Of a DNA stretch of 37,228 nucleotides, positions 23,050-33,592 are shown in pieces. The notes under the pieces were generated by a model. That model was given only the letters and a program-made list of their open reading frames with translations. It was not told the origin of the DNA and made no database searches. Made by a program: the position numbers and the translations under genes. The stretch is from positions 1-37,228 of the forward strand of contig CAMBQP010000034.1 of the NCBI GenBank assembly GCA_945869955.1, in the 5' to 3' direction. This DNA comes from Schlesneria paludicola DSM 18645 (GTDB lineage Bacteria; Planctomycetota; Planctomycetia; Planctomycetales; Planctomycetaceae). The stretch's first letter is position 1. Each line of letters opens with the position of its first letter.

Positions 23050-23715
23050 ATGTCTTCAATAATCATCAGAATTCTCGTCGTCGCGATCGTCAGTTTCGGG
23101 CTGCAGGTCACATCGCTCACTTATGCATCCGATGATGCAGGTGCGCCACATGGCGAAGCAGCTCATGCGGATGCTGCTCATGGTGACGGCGAGCATGGCG
23201 GTGGGGGCCACGGTGGTGGGCTGCCGATGAGTTGGAGACAAGATCTTGTCCTATTTTCGCTGATCACGTTCGCCGTGTACTTAGCGATTTTGCGGGCGGG
23301 TGCCTGGGGTCCATTGCAGGCAGGGTTGAACGAGCGTGAGCGGGGTATTAAACAGAATATCGCGGATGCTGAGGCGAGCCGGTTGAAGTCCGAGTCCTTG
23401 TTGAAAGAACACGAACAAAAACTGGCAAAGGTTCAAGACGAAGTTCGAGATATTTTGGCGGAAGCGCGACGCGATGCCGAGCATACCAAACAAGAGATTG
23501 TGACGCTCGCACAAAATGAGTCGGAAGCAATGAAGCATCGGGCGATTTTAGAAATCGAACGATCGCGAGATCAGGCTCTCACGGAGTTATTCGATTTCGT
23601 TTCGACGAATGTTGTCAATGCGACAGAGCAAGTGATTGGGAAAAGCCTTACCAGTGCTGATCACGATCGGATTGTTAAAGAAGCATTGTCCCAATTAAAC
23701 GTTCGGCGGAACTAA
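23050..23715 (+). CDS. atpF: ATP synthase subunit b with signal peptide and His-rich periplasmic segment
   Basis: This 221-aa protein is the peripheral stalk subunit linking Fo to F1. It has a signal-like start (SSIIIRILVVAIVSFGLQVTSLTYA), then a segment with histidines at residues 34, 39, 44, 49 and 54, exactly every fifth residue. The membrane helix is DLVLFSLITFAVYLAILRA, followed by a long charged coiled coil (NERERGIKQNIADAEASRLKSE...). The latter is the normal b-subunit dimerisation region. The His segment would be periplasmic. The ATG at 23050 is preferred over GTG 23035. Neighbours are atpE and atpH in canonical order. Confidence 0.93.
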   Translation: MSSIIIRILVVAIVSFGLQVTSLTYASDDAGAPHGEAAHADAAHGDGEHGGGGHGGGLPMSWRQDLVLFSLITFAVYLAILRAGAWGPLQAGLNERERGIKQNIADAEASRLKSESLLKEHEQKLAKVQDEVRDILAEARRDAEHTKQEIVTLAQNESEAMKHRAILEIERSRDQALTELFDFVSTNVVNATEQVIGKSLTSADHDRIVKEALSQLNVRRN

Positions 23716-23727
23716 GGAGCGTTATCC

Positions 23728-24369
23728 GTGGAAAAACAAGAACTCCGGAGCCGTATCCCTTCGGTGATGGAAGATCCTGGAGCTCAGTCGGTTGCCAAGG
23801 TTTACGCGCTTGCGTATCTCGATTCAGCCGGTGTAGGCGGAGTTTCTGCGGCACTCGACGAACTGGGTTCGTTTGTCAACGATGTGTTGGCCAAAAACCC
23901 TGAGTTTGATCATATGCTGCGGACGAACGAATTAAGTAGCGATATCAAGCTCCAGTTGCTGGACCGAGTGATCGTACCGAAAAGTTCACCGCTGTTTGGT
24001 AGGTTTATCAGTGTCGTTGGTCATCACGACCGACTGGATTTGATCCCGCTAATTCACGATCTTGCTGTCCGTGAGGCCGAGCGACGATTGTCAAAGCGGC
24101 GGGTGCTGGTGACGAGTGCTTCTGAATTGTCTGCAGAGACATTGGAAACAGTTCGTCAGTCGATGGCTACGGCCTTGTCAACAGAGCCGATATTGGAAAC
24201 GCGAGTCGACCCATCGTTGCTCGGTGGGATGACGATTCGCGTGGGCGATACCGTTTATGACGGTTCCTTGAAAACACAAATGAAACAACTTCGCGTACGT
24301 TTGCGCGAGAGGTGTCTGAATGAAATTCAACGCGGGCGAGATCGCTTCAGTCATCAAGACCGAAATTGA
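23728..24369 (+). CDS. atpH: ATP synthase subunit delta
   Basis: This 213-aa protein connects the F1 head to the b stalk (the OSCP equivalent). It has the N-terminal helical domain ([13 protein letters not shown]...) and the C-terminal signature in [32 protein letters not shown], close to the delta-subunit consensus. The start is GTG 23728 with AAGGAG eight bases upstream. The length is slightly above the usual 175-180 aa. Its last 50 bases overlap the start of atpA in another frame, suggesting translational coupling. The extra tail after LRERC is coded by the overlap. Confidence 0.93.
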   Translation: MEKQELRSRIPSVMEDPGAQSVAKVYALAYLDSAGVGGVSAALDELGSFVNDVLAKNPEFDHMLRTNELSSDIKLQLLDRVIVPKSSPLFGRFISVVGHHDRLDLIPLIHDLAVREAERRLSKRRVLVTSASELSAETLETVRQSMATALSTEPILETRVDPSLLGGMTIRVGDTVYDGSLKTQMKQLRVRLRERCLNEIQRGRDRFSHQDRN

Positions 24370-25843
24370 AGGCTTTCGCGGACAGATACAAACCAGTGAA
24401 GTCGGGCGCGTCGTCGAAGTCGGCGACGGAATCGCACGGGTTTATGGTTTGGCAACGGCCATGGCCGGCGAAATGGTCGAATTCACCAAAAGCGGTGTTC
24501 GCGGCCAGGTGTTCAACCTGGAAGAGAACTCCGTCGGTGTGATCATTTTGGGGGATTACCTCAAGATCACCGAAGGTGAAGAAGTCCGTACCACCGGGGC
24601 ATTGCTGTCGATTCCTGTCGGCGACGAGCTGATCGGTCGAGTCGTGGACCCTTTGGGTGTCCCGCTGGACGGAAAAGGTCCGGTACTCTCAACACAGACT
24701 CGTCCGTTGGAAACAACGGCACCAGGCGTGGCTGGTCGCCAGCCTGTGAAGCAGCCACTGCAAACCGGTATCAAGGCGGTTGACGCCATGACGCCCGTTG
24801 GTCGTGGCCAGCGAGAATTGATCATCGGTGACCGTAAGACTGGCAAGACCGCTGTCGCCGTCGATGCGATCATTAACCAGAAGGGCGGCGACGTCATCTG
24901 TGTTTATGTTTCGTGCGGTCAACGAGCCAGTTCGACAGCAGGGGTTGTCGAGGCGCTCACCAAAGCAGGGGCCATGGACTACACGATTGTGGTTAGTGCC
25001 TCTGCAAGTGATCCAGCACCACTGCAATACATTGCCCCCTACGCGGGGGCTTCGATCGCCGAATACTTCATGTACCAGGGTAAACATACTCTGGTCGTGT
25101 ACGATGACTTGACCCGTCAGGCTACTGCCTATCGTCAATTGTCACTGTTGATGCGACGACCACCCGGTCGTGAAGCCTATCCTGGGGACGTGTTCTACTG
25201 TCACAGTCGGTTGCTGGAACGAGCGGCGAAGCTGAGCGACGAACTTGGTGGTGGTTCGATGACGGCGTTGCCGATCATCGAGACGCTTGAAGGGGAAGTT
25301 TCGGCTTATATTCCGACGAACGTGATTTCGATCACCGACGGTCAGATTTATCTGGAACCAGACTTGTTCTTCAAGGGGGTCCGTCCCGCCATCAACGTCG
25401 GGATCTCGGTCTCACGCGTCGGTGGTAATGCTCAGACCAAGGCCATGAAGAAAGTTGCCGGTAGTTTGCGACTGGATCTGGCTGCGTTCCGTGAGTTGGA
25501 AGCGTTTGCTCAACTCGGCACGGAACTGGATAAGGCGACCCAACAGCAACTGGACCGTGGATACCGTATGGTGGAGTTGCTGAAGCAGCCACAGTTCCGT
25601 CCGTTGAACATGGCCGATCAGGTCATGAGTATTTATGGTGGTTCGAAGGGTTACTTCGATAAGGTTCCTGTTCCACGCGTTCAGGAAGCGGAACAGGATA
25701 TGATCCGGTTCATGCGAGAAGAAAAGAGTGAAGTCCGCGATGCATTGGTGAAGGGTGGCGTGCTCGACGATGCCACTGAAGCGATGCTGAAGAAGGCTTT
25801 GGAAGAGTGGCGTGATCGGTGGGCTGCGACCCAGACGAAGTAG
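24320..25843 (+). CDS. atpA: ATP synthase F1 subunit alpha
   Basis: This is the 507-aa non-catalytic nucleotide-binding subunit of the F1 hexamer. It has the N-terminal beta-barrel ([17 protein letters not shown]), Walker A GDRKTGKT at residues 170-177, and [19 protein letters not shown] with [12 protein letters not shown]. The alpha-specific [11 protein letters not shown] and the arginine-finger region are also present. The length is standard. The start ATG lies inside atpH, 50 bp before its stop, with AGAGGTG upstream. No features appear abnormal. Confidence 0.97.
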   Translation: MKFNAGEIASVIKTEIEGFRGQIQTSEVGRVVEVGDGIARVYGLATAMAGEMVEFTKSGVRGQVFNLEENSVGVIILGDYLKITEGEEVRTTGALLSIPVGDELIGRVVDPLGVPLDGKGPVLSTQTRPLETTAPGVAGRQPVKQPLQTGIKAVDAMTPVGRGQRELIIGDRKTGKTAVAVDAIINQKGGDVICVYVSCGQRASSTAGVVEALTKAGAMDYTIVVSASASDPAPLQYIAPYAGASIAEYFMYQGKHTLVVYDDLTRQATAYRQLSLLMRRPPGREAYPGDVFYCHSRLLERAAKLSDELGGGSMTALPIIETLEGEVSAYIPTNVISITDGQIYLEPDLFFKGVRPAINVGISVSRVGGNAQTKAMKKVAGSLRLDLAAFRELEAFAQLGTELDKATQQQLDRGYRMVELLKQPQFRPLNMADQVMSIYGGSKGYFDKVPVPRVQEAEQDMIRFMREEKSEVRDALVKGGVLDDATEAMLKKALEEWRDRWAATQTK

Positions 25844-25909
25844 TCGTCTGGTCGTGTCGCGTGGATCGTCTGAGTTTTTCGTAGTCGCCCTGTCGGGTAA
25901 AGCAGAATC

Positions 25910-28377
<2,468 letters not shown>

Positions 28378-28490
28378 GATACGTTTCTGTTGCGGCGGTG
28401 GGCTCGTCTCAGCAGGCCGCGATGGGACGCGTCTCGGTTCCGTCAAATTTTGAGTTACCAAATTTTGAGTAAAAGGGTTAAGAGGTCAAT

Positions 28491-28901
28491 ATGGCTGGTG
28501 GCGACAAATTGCGACTGATTGTCGTGACTCCCGAGCGGACACTGCTCGACGAGCCTGTTGCTGCGTTGCGGTTTCCGCTGTATGACGGCGACATTGGGAT
28601 TCTTCCTGGACGAATTCCATTGGTGGGACGTTTGGGAACTGGTGAGCTGCGAATTACCGCGGCAGCTGGGGCGACGAGTTATTTTATTGACGGTGGCTTC
28701 GCTCAGGTGCTCGGTTCGACCGTGACCCTGCTCACGAATCGTGCCGTCCCCTCGAAAGAGATTTCGGCAGCAGACGCTGAGAAGCAACTGGCTGAAGTGC
28801 TGGCCCGCGTGGCAAAGACCGATGAAGAAACGACCGCAAAGCAGGTGGACCAACAGCGAGCACGCAAGATGCTGAATTTGGCTCAGAAATCGAATAGCTA
28901 A
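28491..28901 (+). CDS. atpC: ATP synthase F1 subunit epsilon
   Basis: This 136-aa protein is the regulatory rotor subunit that can inhibit ATP hydrolysis. It has the N-terminal beta-sandwich (LRLIVVTPERTLLDEPVAALRFPLYDGDIGILPGRIPLVGRLGTGEL) and a C-terminal helical pair (SAADAEKQLAEVLARVAKTDEETTAKQ...). AAGAGG lies just before the ATG. Ahead of it, ACCAAATTTTGAGT repeats imperfectly (28442-28470). It is the last gene of the operon, closed by the terminator at 28920. Confidence 0.93.
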   Translation: MAGGDKLRLIVVTPERTLLDEPVAALRFPLYDGDIGILPGRIPLVGRLGTGELRITAAAGATSYFIDGGFAQVLGSTVTLLTNRAVPSKEISAADAEKQLAEVLARVAKTDEETTAKQVDQQRARKMLNLAQKSNS

Positions 28902-28919
28902 CTTGAAACGTGAATCCCA

Positions 28920-28956
28920 AAAACAGCCTCAGCACAATTGCTGAGGCTGTTTTTTT
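28920..28956 (+). terminator. Strong intrinsic terminator of the atp operon
   Basis: AAAACAGCCTCAGC (28920-28933) pairs perfectly with GCTGAGGCTGTTTT (28940-28953) across the loop ACAATT, followed by a T-run to 28956. It lies 18 bp after the atpC stop. Confidence 0.95.
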
Positions 28957-29093
28957 ATTCCCAGCACGTCTTGGCGGACTGGCGGCAGGGGATGCGAATC
29001 GAGGCGGGACGGGCAGCAACAATCAGAGGACGGGTCGATATGAATTTGAACCCTGTCCTCAAGGTCTGATTTACAGTGACACCTGTGGCTGAC

Positions 29094-29651
29094 TTATAAA
29101 CGGAGTGTCCCTGTTTTGACGGCCAAAAGCGTCGCGAGTTCGAGGGGGCAAGCCACGGCATGGGCTTTGGCTGCCAGCAATAAGAGTTCGGCACACGCTT
29201 TGGAATCGCTTCCTGCGTGGTGATGCTTAAGCTTGATCCCGTGTATTTGCGCGAGAATACCGAGTGAATACGATCCGAGATCCGGCCAGGCGCGGCGCGA
29301 TAATTTTAAGGTGCAAAGGTAATCGAGTTCCGGAACCGGAATGGATTCCGCAAGAAAGGAATGCTTGAGCACACTCAAATCGAACGAGGCATTGTGCGCA
29401 ACGATTAATCGGTTCTCAATCAAATGCCGAATCGACGGCCAAAGCTGTTTCAGGGACGAGGCTTTCAGGACATCGTGCGCAGAAATCCCGTGGACTTGGG
29501 TATTCCAGGATGAGAATCGCATCTCGGTCGGTCGGATGAGATGGTAAATCGGCTTTTTGACCCGTCCGTTTTCGACCTCGGTCAAGCCAATCGCGCAGGC
29601 GCTATCCCGTTTCTCGTTGGCCGTTTCAAAATCGATTGCGACGAAGTCCAT
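29094..29651 (-). CDS. DnaQ-like 3'-5' exonuclease (DEDDh family)
   Basis: This 185-aa protein has a single exonuclease domain. The DEDDh motifs are Exo I DFETAN (Asp, Glu), Exo II HNASFDLSVL (Asp) and Exo III HHAGSDSKACAEL (His, Asp). The motif TQVHGISAHDV is also typical of the PolC/DnaQ-like epsilon branch. It could serve proofreading, RNA trimming or repair; the free-standing form has no assigned partner. ATG 29651 (MDFVAIDFET) with GAGGG upstream is preferred to 29681. It lies convergent to the atp operon behind its terminator. Confidence 0.9.
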   Translation of the reverse strand: MDFVAIDFETANEKRDSACAIGLTEVENGRVKKPIYHLIRPTEMRFSSWNTQVHGISAHDVLKASSLKQLWPSIRHLIENRLIVAHNASFDLSVLKHSFLAESIPVPELDYLCTLKLSRRAWPDLGSYSLGILAQIHGIKLKHHHAGSDSKACAELLLLAAKAHAVACPLELATLLAVKTGTLRL

Positions 29652-30212
29652 TTCGATAACCCTCGACAAATTGCCATTCACGACCGCATTCGGTAACGAG
29701 GTACAGAGCCTGCGAACGGAATGCCGATCGATTTGAGTCTATCATGTGAAAACGGATTCGAGAATGAGCTCCTTGATTCTTCGTTTACTGAGCGCCCCGC
29801 GTCTTAGCGACTTGGCGTTCCGCTTTTCTTCTCCCGTATTACCGTCGAGCGAAAAAAGACCGGTGCGATTTGGCTCTGCTTCCCTGTCGCCGGAAAAACG
29901 ACTCGACTACCGCGCACCGGCAAGGCCTGATTACTTCAGAATCCCTCAGAAATCCGCTATTGTCATTTGAGTCTCTCTTCGAGGGGGCTTTTTTAGCATC
30001 CCAGGCTGAAAGTCGCCGTGTCTCGATGAACAGGGGCGATTTGACTGCAGCGGACGAAGTGACTTTTCGAACCATCGATGATTGTGTTGAGTCGACCTCG
30101 TCTTGGGTCAAACCCGTCCTCAGTCGACGAAGGAATTGATTCCGTTTCTGTACAGCACCCAACAGGGCAGACCCCCAACAGGGCAGACCATTGTGTTTGC
30201 GAGGAATGAACC
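29652..30212. other. Gene-free gap of about 560 bp
   Basis: I find no gene I can support here. A plus-strand open frame at 29870-30139 has no domain, no family feel and no ribosome site, so I leave it out. The gap ends with the perfect 16-bp tandem repeat at 30157-30188 and the ribosome site GAGGAA for the next gene. Confidence 0.5.
30157..30188. repeat. Perfect 16-bp tandem duplication (CCCAACAGGGCAGACC x2)
   Basis: Copies 30157-30172 and 30173-30188 are identical and adjacent, 24 bp before the start of the Tat-signal isomerase gene. This may be a recent slippage event or a duplicated regulator site. Confidence 0.85.
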
Positions 30213-31190
30213 ATGAGTACCAACCGACGAAATTTTATGGCCGCTTCCGCTGCCGCCGTGCTTGGAACCCGCTGCCAATTGAGCCAGGGTGCGGATGACC
30301 AGTCTGCAGCGGGATTGAAATCTGCGCAGAGCGCCGGGTGGCGCGGGAATCGGATTGCGATTTCAACCTACTCATTCTGGCAGTTCCGCAACGAGCCTTT
30401 GCGAAACATCGAAAAGTGCATTGATCTGGCGGCGGACATGGGATTTGACGGGGTCGAGATCCTGCATCGACAAATGGAAGACGAATCGAACAGTACGCTG
30501 CAGAAGTTGAAACAGCGCGCATTTCGGCGGGGGATCGATCTGTGTGGGTTCTCGACACATCAGACCTTTGTCTCGTCCGATAAAGAGGTGCGGCAGAAGA
30601 ATGTCGCGCATACCATCCATTGCATCGAGCTCGCCTATCGTTTGGGGATTCCGACCCTCCGAGTGAACACCGGTCGTTGGGGAACCGCCAAGGACTTTGA
30701 TGAACTGATGGCCAATAAGGGGATCGAGCCACGGCTTCCTGGTGTCTCGGATGACACGGGGTTTGGCTGGGTGATTGATGGGCTGCAGCAATGTCTCGCC
30801 AAAGCGGAAGAGTGTGGCGTGGTTCTTGGCTTGGAGAACCATTGGGGGTTGGGTCGAACGGCAGCGGGAGTCAATCGTGTGGTGGACGCGGTGAATTCCC
30901 CCTGGCTGCAAATCACACTCGATACCGGCAATTTTCTGGAAGAGATGTATGAGCAGATGGACGCGATTGCCCCGCGCGCGGTCCTGGTCCAGGCGAAGAC
31001 GTACTACGGCGGCGGAACCTGGTATACGCTTGACCTGGATTACCCAAAGATTGCGGGGATACTTCGCAAGCACAACTATCAAGGCTATGTGTCACTCGAA
31101 TTCGAAGGAAAGGAAGATCCGCTTTCCGCCATTCCCAAAAGTCTCGCGCGGTTGCGTGACGCATTTGAGGTCAAGCCGCCCGTTGGTTAA
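30213..31190 (+). CDS. Tat-exported sugar phosphate isomerase/epimerase (TIM barrel)
   Basis: This 325-aa protein begins MSTNRRNFMAASAAAVLG, a twin-arginine signal, so export in folded form is predicted. The mature part is a xylose-isomerase-like TIM barrel. Family metal/substrate positions are seen in FDGVEILHRQM (Glu), LGLENHWGLG (Glu/His), QITLDTGNFLEE (Asp) and YVSLEFEGKED (Glu). The substrate is unknown. Such exported isomerases are numerous in planctomycetes and are often tied to polysaccharide-derived sugars. The ATG is supported by GAGGAA eight bases upstream. It is not related closely to the cytoplasmic isomerase at 15283. Confidence 0.9.
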   Translation: MSTNRRNFMAASAAAVLGTRCQLSQGADDQSAAGLKSAQSAGWRGNRIAISTYSFWQFRNEPLRNIEKCIDLAADMGFDGVEILHRQMEDESNSTLQKLKQRAFRRGIDLCGFSTHQTFVSSDKEVRQKNVAHTIHCIELAYRLGIPTLRVNTGRWGTAKDFDELMANKGIEPRLPGVSDDTGFGWVIDGLQQCLAKAEECGVVLGLENHWGLGRTAAGVNRVVDAVNSPWLQITLDTGNFLEEMYEQMDAIAPRAVLVQAKTYYGGGTWYTLDLDYPKIAGILRKHNYQGYVSLEFEGKEDPLSAIPKSLARLRDAFEVKPPVG

Positions 31191-31295
31191 TCGAGGGGGG
31201 GATGGGGAGAGACTGGGAGACGACGACCTTGGTCGATTCAATTTCAGTAAACGCGTGAGAGGGGACATGGGGACACCTTTTTTTTAAATGGTGAC

Positions 31296-31382
31296 ACCGT
31301 GATGTCTCGCGTGTTTCGTCGCTGCGATTTGCTGGGTAACGATCCCGACACCGGTAAGAACCAAAATCATCGCAACGTTTTG
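31296..31382 (+). pseudogene. Remnant of a RAYT/IS200-like transposase gene
   Basis: The plus-strand translation TVMSRVFRRCDLLGNDPDTGKNQNHRNV matches the N-terminal part of the transposase at 31819-32379 (HVMNRVVRRCYLLGNDPVSGKNYDHRKV) at about 18 of 28 positions. The frame then leaves the family and stops. Only this short block survives. It lies opposite in strand to the neighbouring transposase, so it is a separate decayed copy. Confidence 0.75.
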
Positions 31383-31499
31383 CTTCAAAATTCGTTGTTT
31401 CTCGAGTTTCCTCTCAGTCTCTTGCGGTCGTGCAGGACTTGGGTGCATCCCGGCGCGCCGGATCTGAAGAGTATCCTGTAGCGGGGGATCTAGGCGCAT

Positions 31500-31546
31500 T
31501 TTGTCGCACAGGATCTTTGTCGCGCAGGATCTTTGTCGCGGAGGGA
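31500..31546. repeat. 16-bp tandem repeat, about three copies (TTTGTCGCRCAGGATC)
   Basis: Copies start at 31500, 31516 and 31532, the last diverged (TTTGTCGCGGAGGGA). This is part of a degraded repeat region between the Tat isomerase and the truncated transposase. It has no coding value. Confidence 0.8.
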
Positions 31547-31632
31547 CTAACGTGATGAGCTGGTGGCTGAGCTTCAGCGACACCACCGGTAGCGGAATTC
31601 GACGCACCCCGCATCCCGAATGGATGCCAGAC

Positions 31633-31776
31633 GGATTGCGGAAAAGGGGATAAGTCCAATTAACGTCAACCATGCGTACAGAAAAATGGTGGCATTCAAC
31701 ATTTGGATTGCGGAAAAGGGGATAAGTCCAATTAACGTCAATCACACATGCCAAAAAAAGCCGGCATTCAACAGCT
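31633..31776. repeat. Two 72-bp tandem repeats with a 37-bp identical core
   Basis: The identical 37-bp core GGATTGCGGAAAAGGGGATA... runs 31633-31669 and 31705-31741. The rest of each unit is similar, ending in GGCATTCAACA. It lies immediately downstream of the truncated RAYT gene, where such elements often keep their associated REP sequences. The remaining bases of the 31191-31818 gap show only low-complexity G-rich and T-rich tracts. Confidence 0.8.
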
Positions 31777-31818
31777 CACGATTACGGCCCGTGTAACAAA
31801 AACGTGATCCAATGAGGG

Positions 31819-32379
31819 TTACTGGTTTTGTATCAATTTGGGGAGTGCCGCCTCATCCAATAACAGGACTGCCCGAAAGCGACTCTGCCAGACTTTATCG
31901 AGTTCCTCGTCTTCCCGATTGGGTCGCACCGCGATGTCTTGACACAACACCCGCATCCACCCACCGAGATCACTCAATCGCAACCGAACGGTTTCCAATT
32001 TTCGCCGGTCATTTCGGATGGAATTGAGTTCCACTTCATTTGGTTCTTCCGGATCCCCCGCCGAATTCTTCCACACCGGACAAATCAACAACCACCGCCG
32101 AACCACCTCGGTATCATCCCAAGTCGAGACAACATCTGGACGCGACCTCAGAATCAAATGGAAATGATTCGACATGATGGCAAATCCCAGCAGGTCAATC
32201 CCAAAAGCCCCGGCCAATCGCTGTAACTGCAATTCAATCATCACTTTGCGGTGATCATAATTCTTGCCGGACACCGGATCATTACCCAGCAGGTAGCAGC
32301 GACGAACCACGCGATTCATCACATGCACAACCGCAACTTCATCAGGCGCAAACACTTCCGCTCGTGCCATCCTCGCCAT
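31819..32379 (-). pseudogene. Truncated RAYT / Y1 (IS200-like) transposase
   Basis: The preserved 186 aa start MARMARAEVFAPDEVAVVHVMNRVVRRC, the usual beginning of this planctomycete transposase type. The HUH metal motif is intact in AIMSNHFHLILRSRP. The family should continue past DEAALL into a helix of the AYVDLNPIRA kind that carries the catalytic Tyr. Here the frame ends SRFRAVLLLDEAALPKLIQNQ and stops, so the Tyr is lost and the product is probably inactive. ATG 32379 has GGAG seven bases upstream; the longer frame up to 32544 has no family similarity. RAYT proteins mobilise REP hairpins by a single-strand mechanism. Confidence 0.8.
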
Positions 32380-32490
32380 CATTCCGCTCCAAATTAAATG
32401 TGAGCAAAATCGCAACATATTTTCAAGCCAGCTCAGTGTCCCCAGAGTGTCGGTGGGCTGCGTAACTGAAAATGGCGTTTTGACCTGCGA

Positions 32491-32519
32491 GTGACTGTCC
32501 TGCGGATTTAAGGTAGAAT
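32491..32519 (+). promoter_or_regulatory. Candidate promoter of the ietA-ietS pair
   Basis: -35 GTGACT (4 of 6), 17-bp spacer and -10 TAGAAT (5 of 6) lie 56 bp before the ATG at 32576, in the divergent gap to the transposase remnant. Moderate match only. Confidence 0.4.
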
Positions 32520-32575
32520 CATGCCGTGGCAAGACTGATTCCAAGTGCAGGGATAGTCAGTACGCGAAGGAAATG

Positions 32576-33589
32576 ATGGCGACCGCTGAACAAGTCAAAG
32601 CGCTGCTAAAAAGTTACGGTGAAGGGAACGGAGAGCATTTTGCGTCCGTGGCCCTGCAAATCGCCGCCGATGCCGCACGCGGCGGCAAAGGGCAGCTTGC
32701 TCAGCAGCTTCGAGATTTGGTAGATGACATCAAGCGAAAGCAGGCCGCCGGAAAAATTGGCGGGTCAGTCCCCATCGCTCGCCCAAGCGGCGAACTTGCC
32801 TCCCTTTTGGCGGCCAGTTATCCACAGACGCATCTCTCGGAAATGGTCTTGAGTCGTGAAACGGGAACCGCGTTGCATCGGGTGCTTCATGAGTACCGCA
32901 GCCAGTCGCGTTTGCGCCAACATGGTTTCTCGGCTCGTCGAAAGCTGTTGCTGGTCGGACCGCCGGGATGCGGTAAGACTATGACGGCCTCTGCTTTGGC
33001 GGGAGAACTCAAGTTTCCGCTGTTCTCAGTGCAGCTCCATGGGTTGATCACGAAGTTCATGGGAGAAACGGCCACAAAACTGCGTCTGATCTTCGACGCG
33101 ATGACCGAAACTCAGGGCGTGTATTTCTTCGACGAATTTGATGCGATCGGAACGGACCGCGGTGCGAAGAATGATGTCGGGGAGATTCGACGTGTTCTGA
33201 ATTCATTTCTTCAATTTCTGGAACAGGATGATTCCGACAGCCTCATCGTTGCCGCGACCAACTACGAAGCGATGCTCGACGAGGCCCTGTTTCGACGATT
33301 CGACGATGTGATTCGATACGGCCGTCCTGATTCGGAGCAAGCCACAGCTCTCATTCGCAATCGGTTGCGCGTGTTTTTGGGTAACCGCCCAGCCTGGACG
33401 CGAATCAACGAAGCAGCTGTCGGTCTGAGTCACGCAGAAATCGCGCGTGCCTGCGACGACGCGGCCAAAGACTGCATTCTGAATGAACGCGGCAAAGTGA
33501 CCACGGCCATGTTGGTGGGCACATTGCACGACCGACGGAGAATCGACCGAACGACCATGGTCGCGAATGGTCAGGATGAGAGTACCTGA
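32576..33589 (+). CDS. ietA: AAA+ ATPase, IetA-like component of an ATPase/subtilase defence module
   Basis: This 337-aa protein has a helical N-terminal region (about 1-90) and one AAA+ domain. Walker A GPPGCGKT is at residues 128-135 and Walker B FFDEFDAIG at 184-192. Sensor 1 is in IVAATNY, and the arginine-finger segment is LFRRFDDVIRYGRP. The gene ends 3 bp before a subtilisin-like protease gene. An AAA+ ATPase paired in this order with an S8 protease is the IetAS architecture, described as a toxin-antitoxin-like plasmid system and as an anti-phage system. The symbol is assigned on that architecture, not on a computed alignment. ATG 32576 fits AAGGA better than the ATG at 32573. Confidence 0.87.
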   Translation: MATAEQVKALLKSYGEGNGEHFASVALQIAADAARGGKGQLAQQLRDLVDDIKRKQAAGKIGGSVPIARPSGELASLLAASYPQTHLSEMVLSRETGTALHRVLHEYRSQSRLRQHGFSARRKLLLVGPPGCGKTMTASALAGELKFPLFSVQLHGLITKFMGETATKLRLIFDAMTETQGVYFFDEFDAIGTDRGAKNDVGEIRRVLNSFLQFLEQDDSDSLIVAATNYEAMLDEALFRRFDDVIRYGRPDSEQATALIRNRLRVFLGNRPAWTRINEAAVGLSHAEIARACDDAAKDCILNERGKVTTAMLVGTLHDRRRIDRTTMVANGQDEST

Positions 33590-33592
33590 TTC

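Noticed and set aside
29870-30139. Plus-strand open frame of 89 codons
   Set aside because: Composition is not protein-like (Arg/Ser-rich), no ribosome site, no domain.
31284-31754. Minus-strand open frame with the phrase VDVNWTYPLFRNP twice
   Set aside because: The repeated peptide is just the 72-bp tandem repeat translated; the rest is antisense to the RAYT relic.
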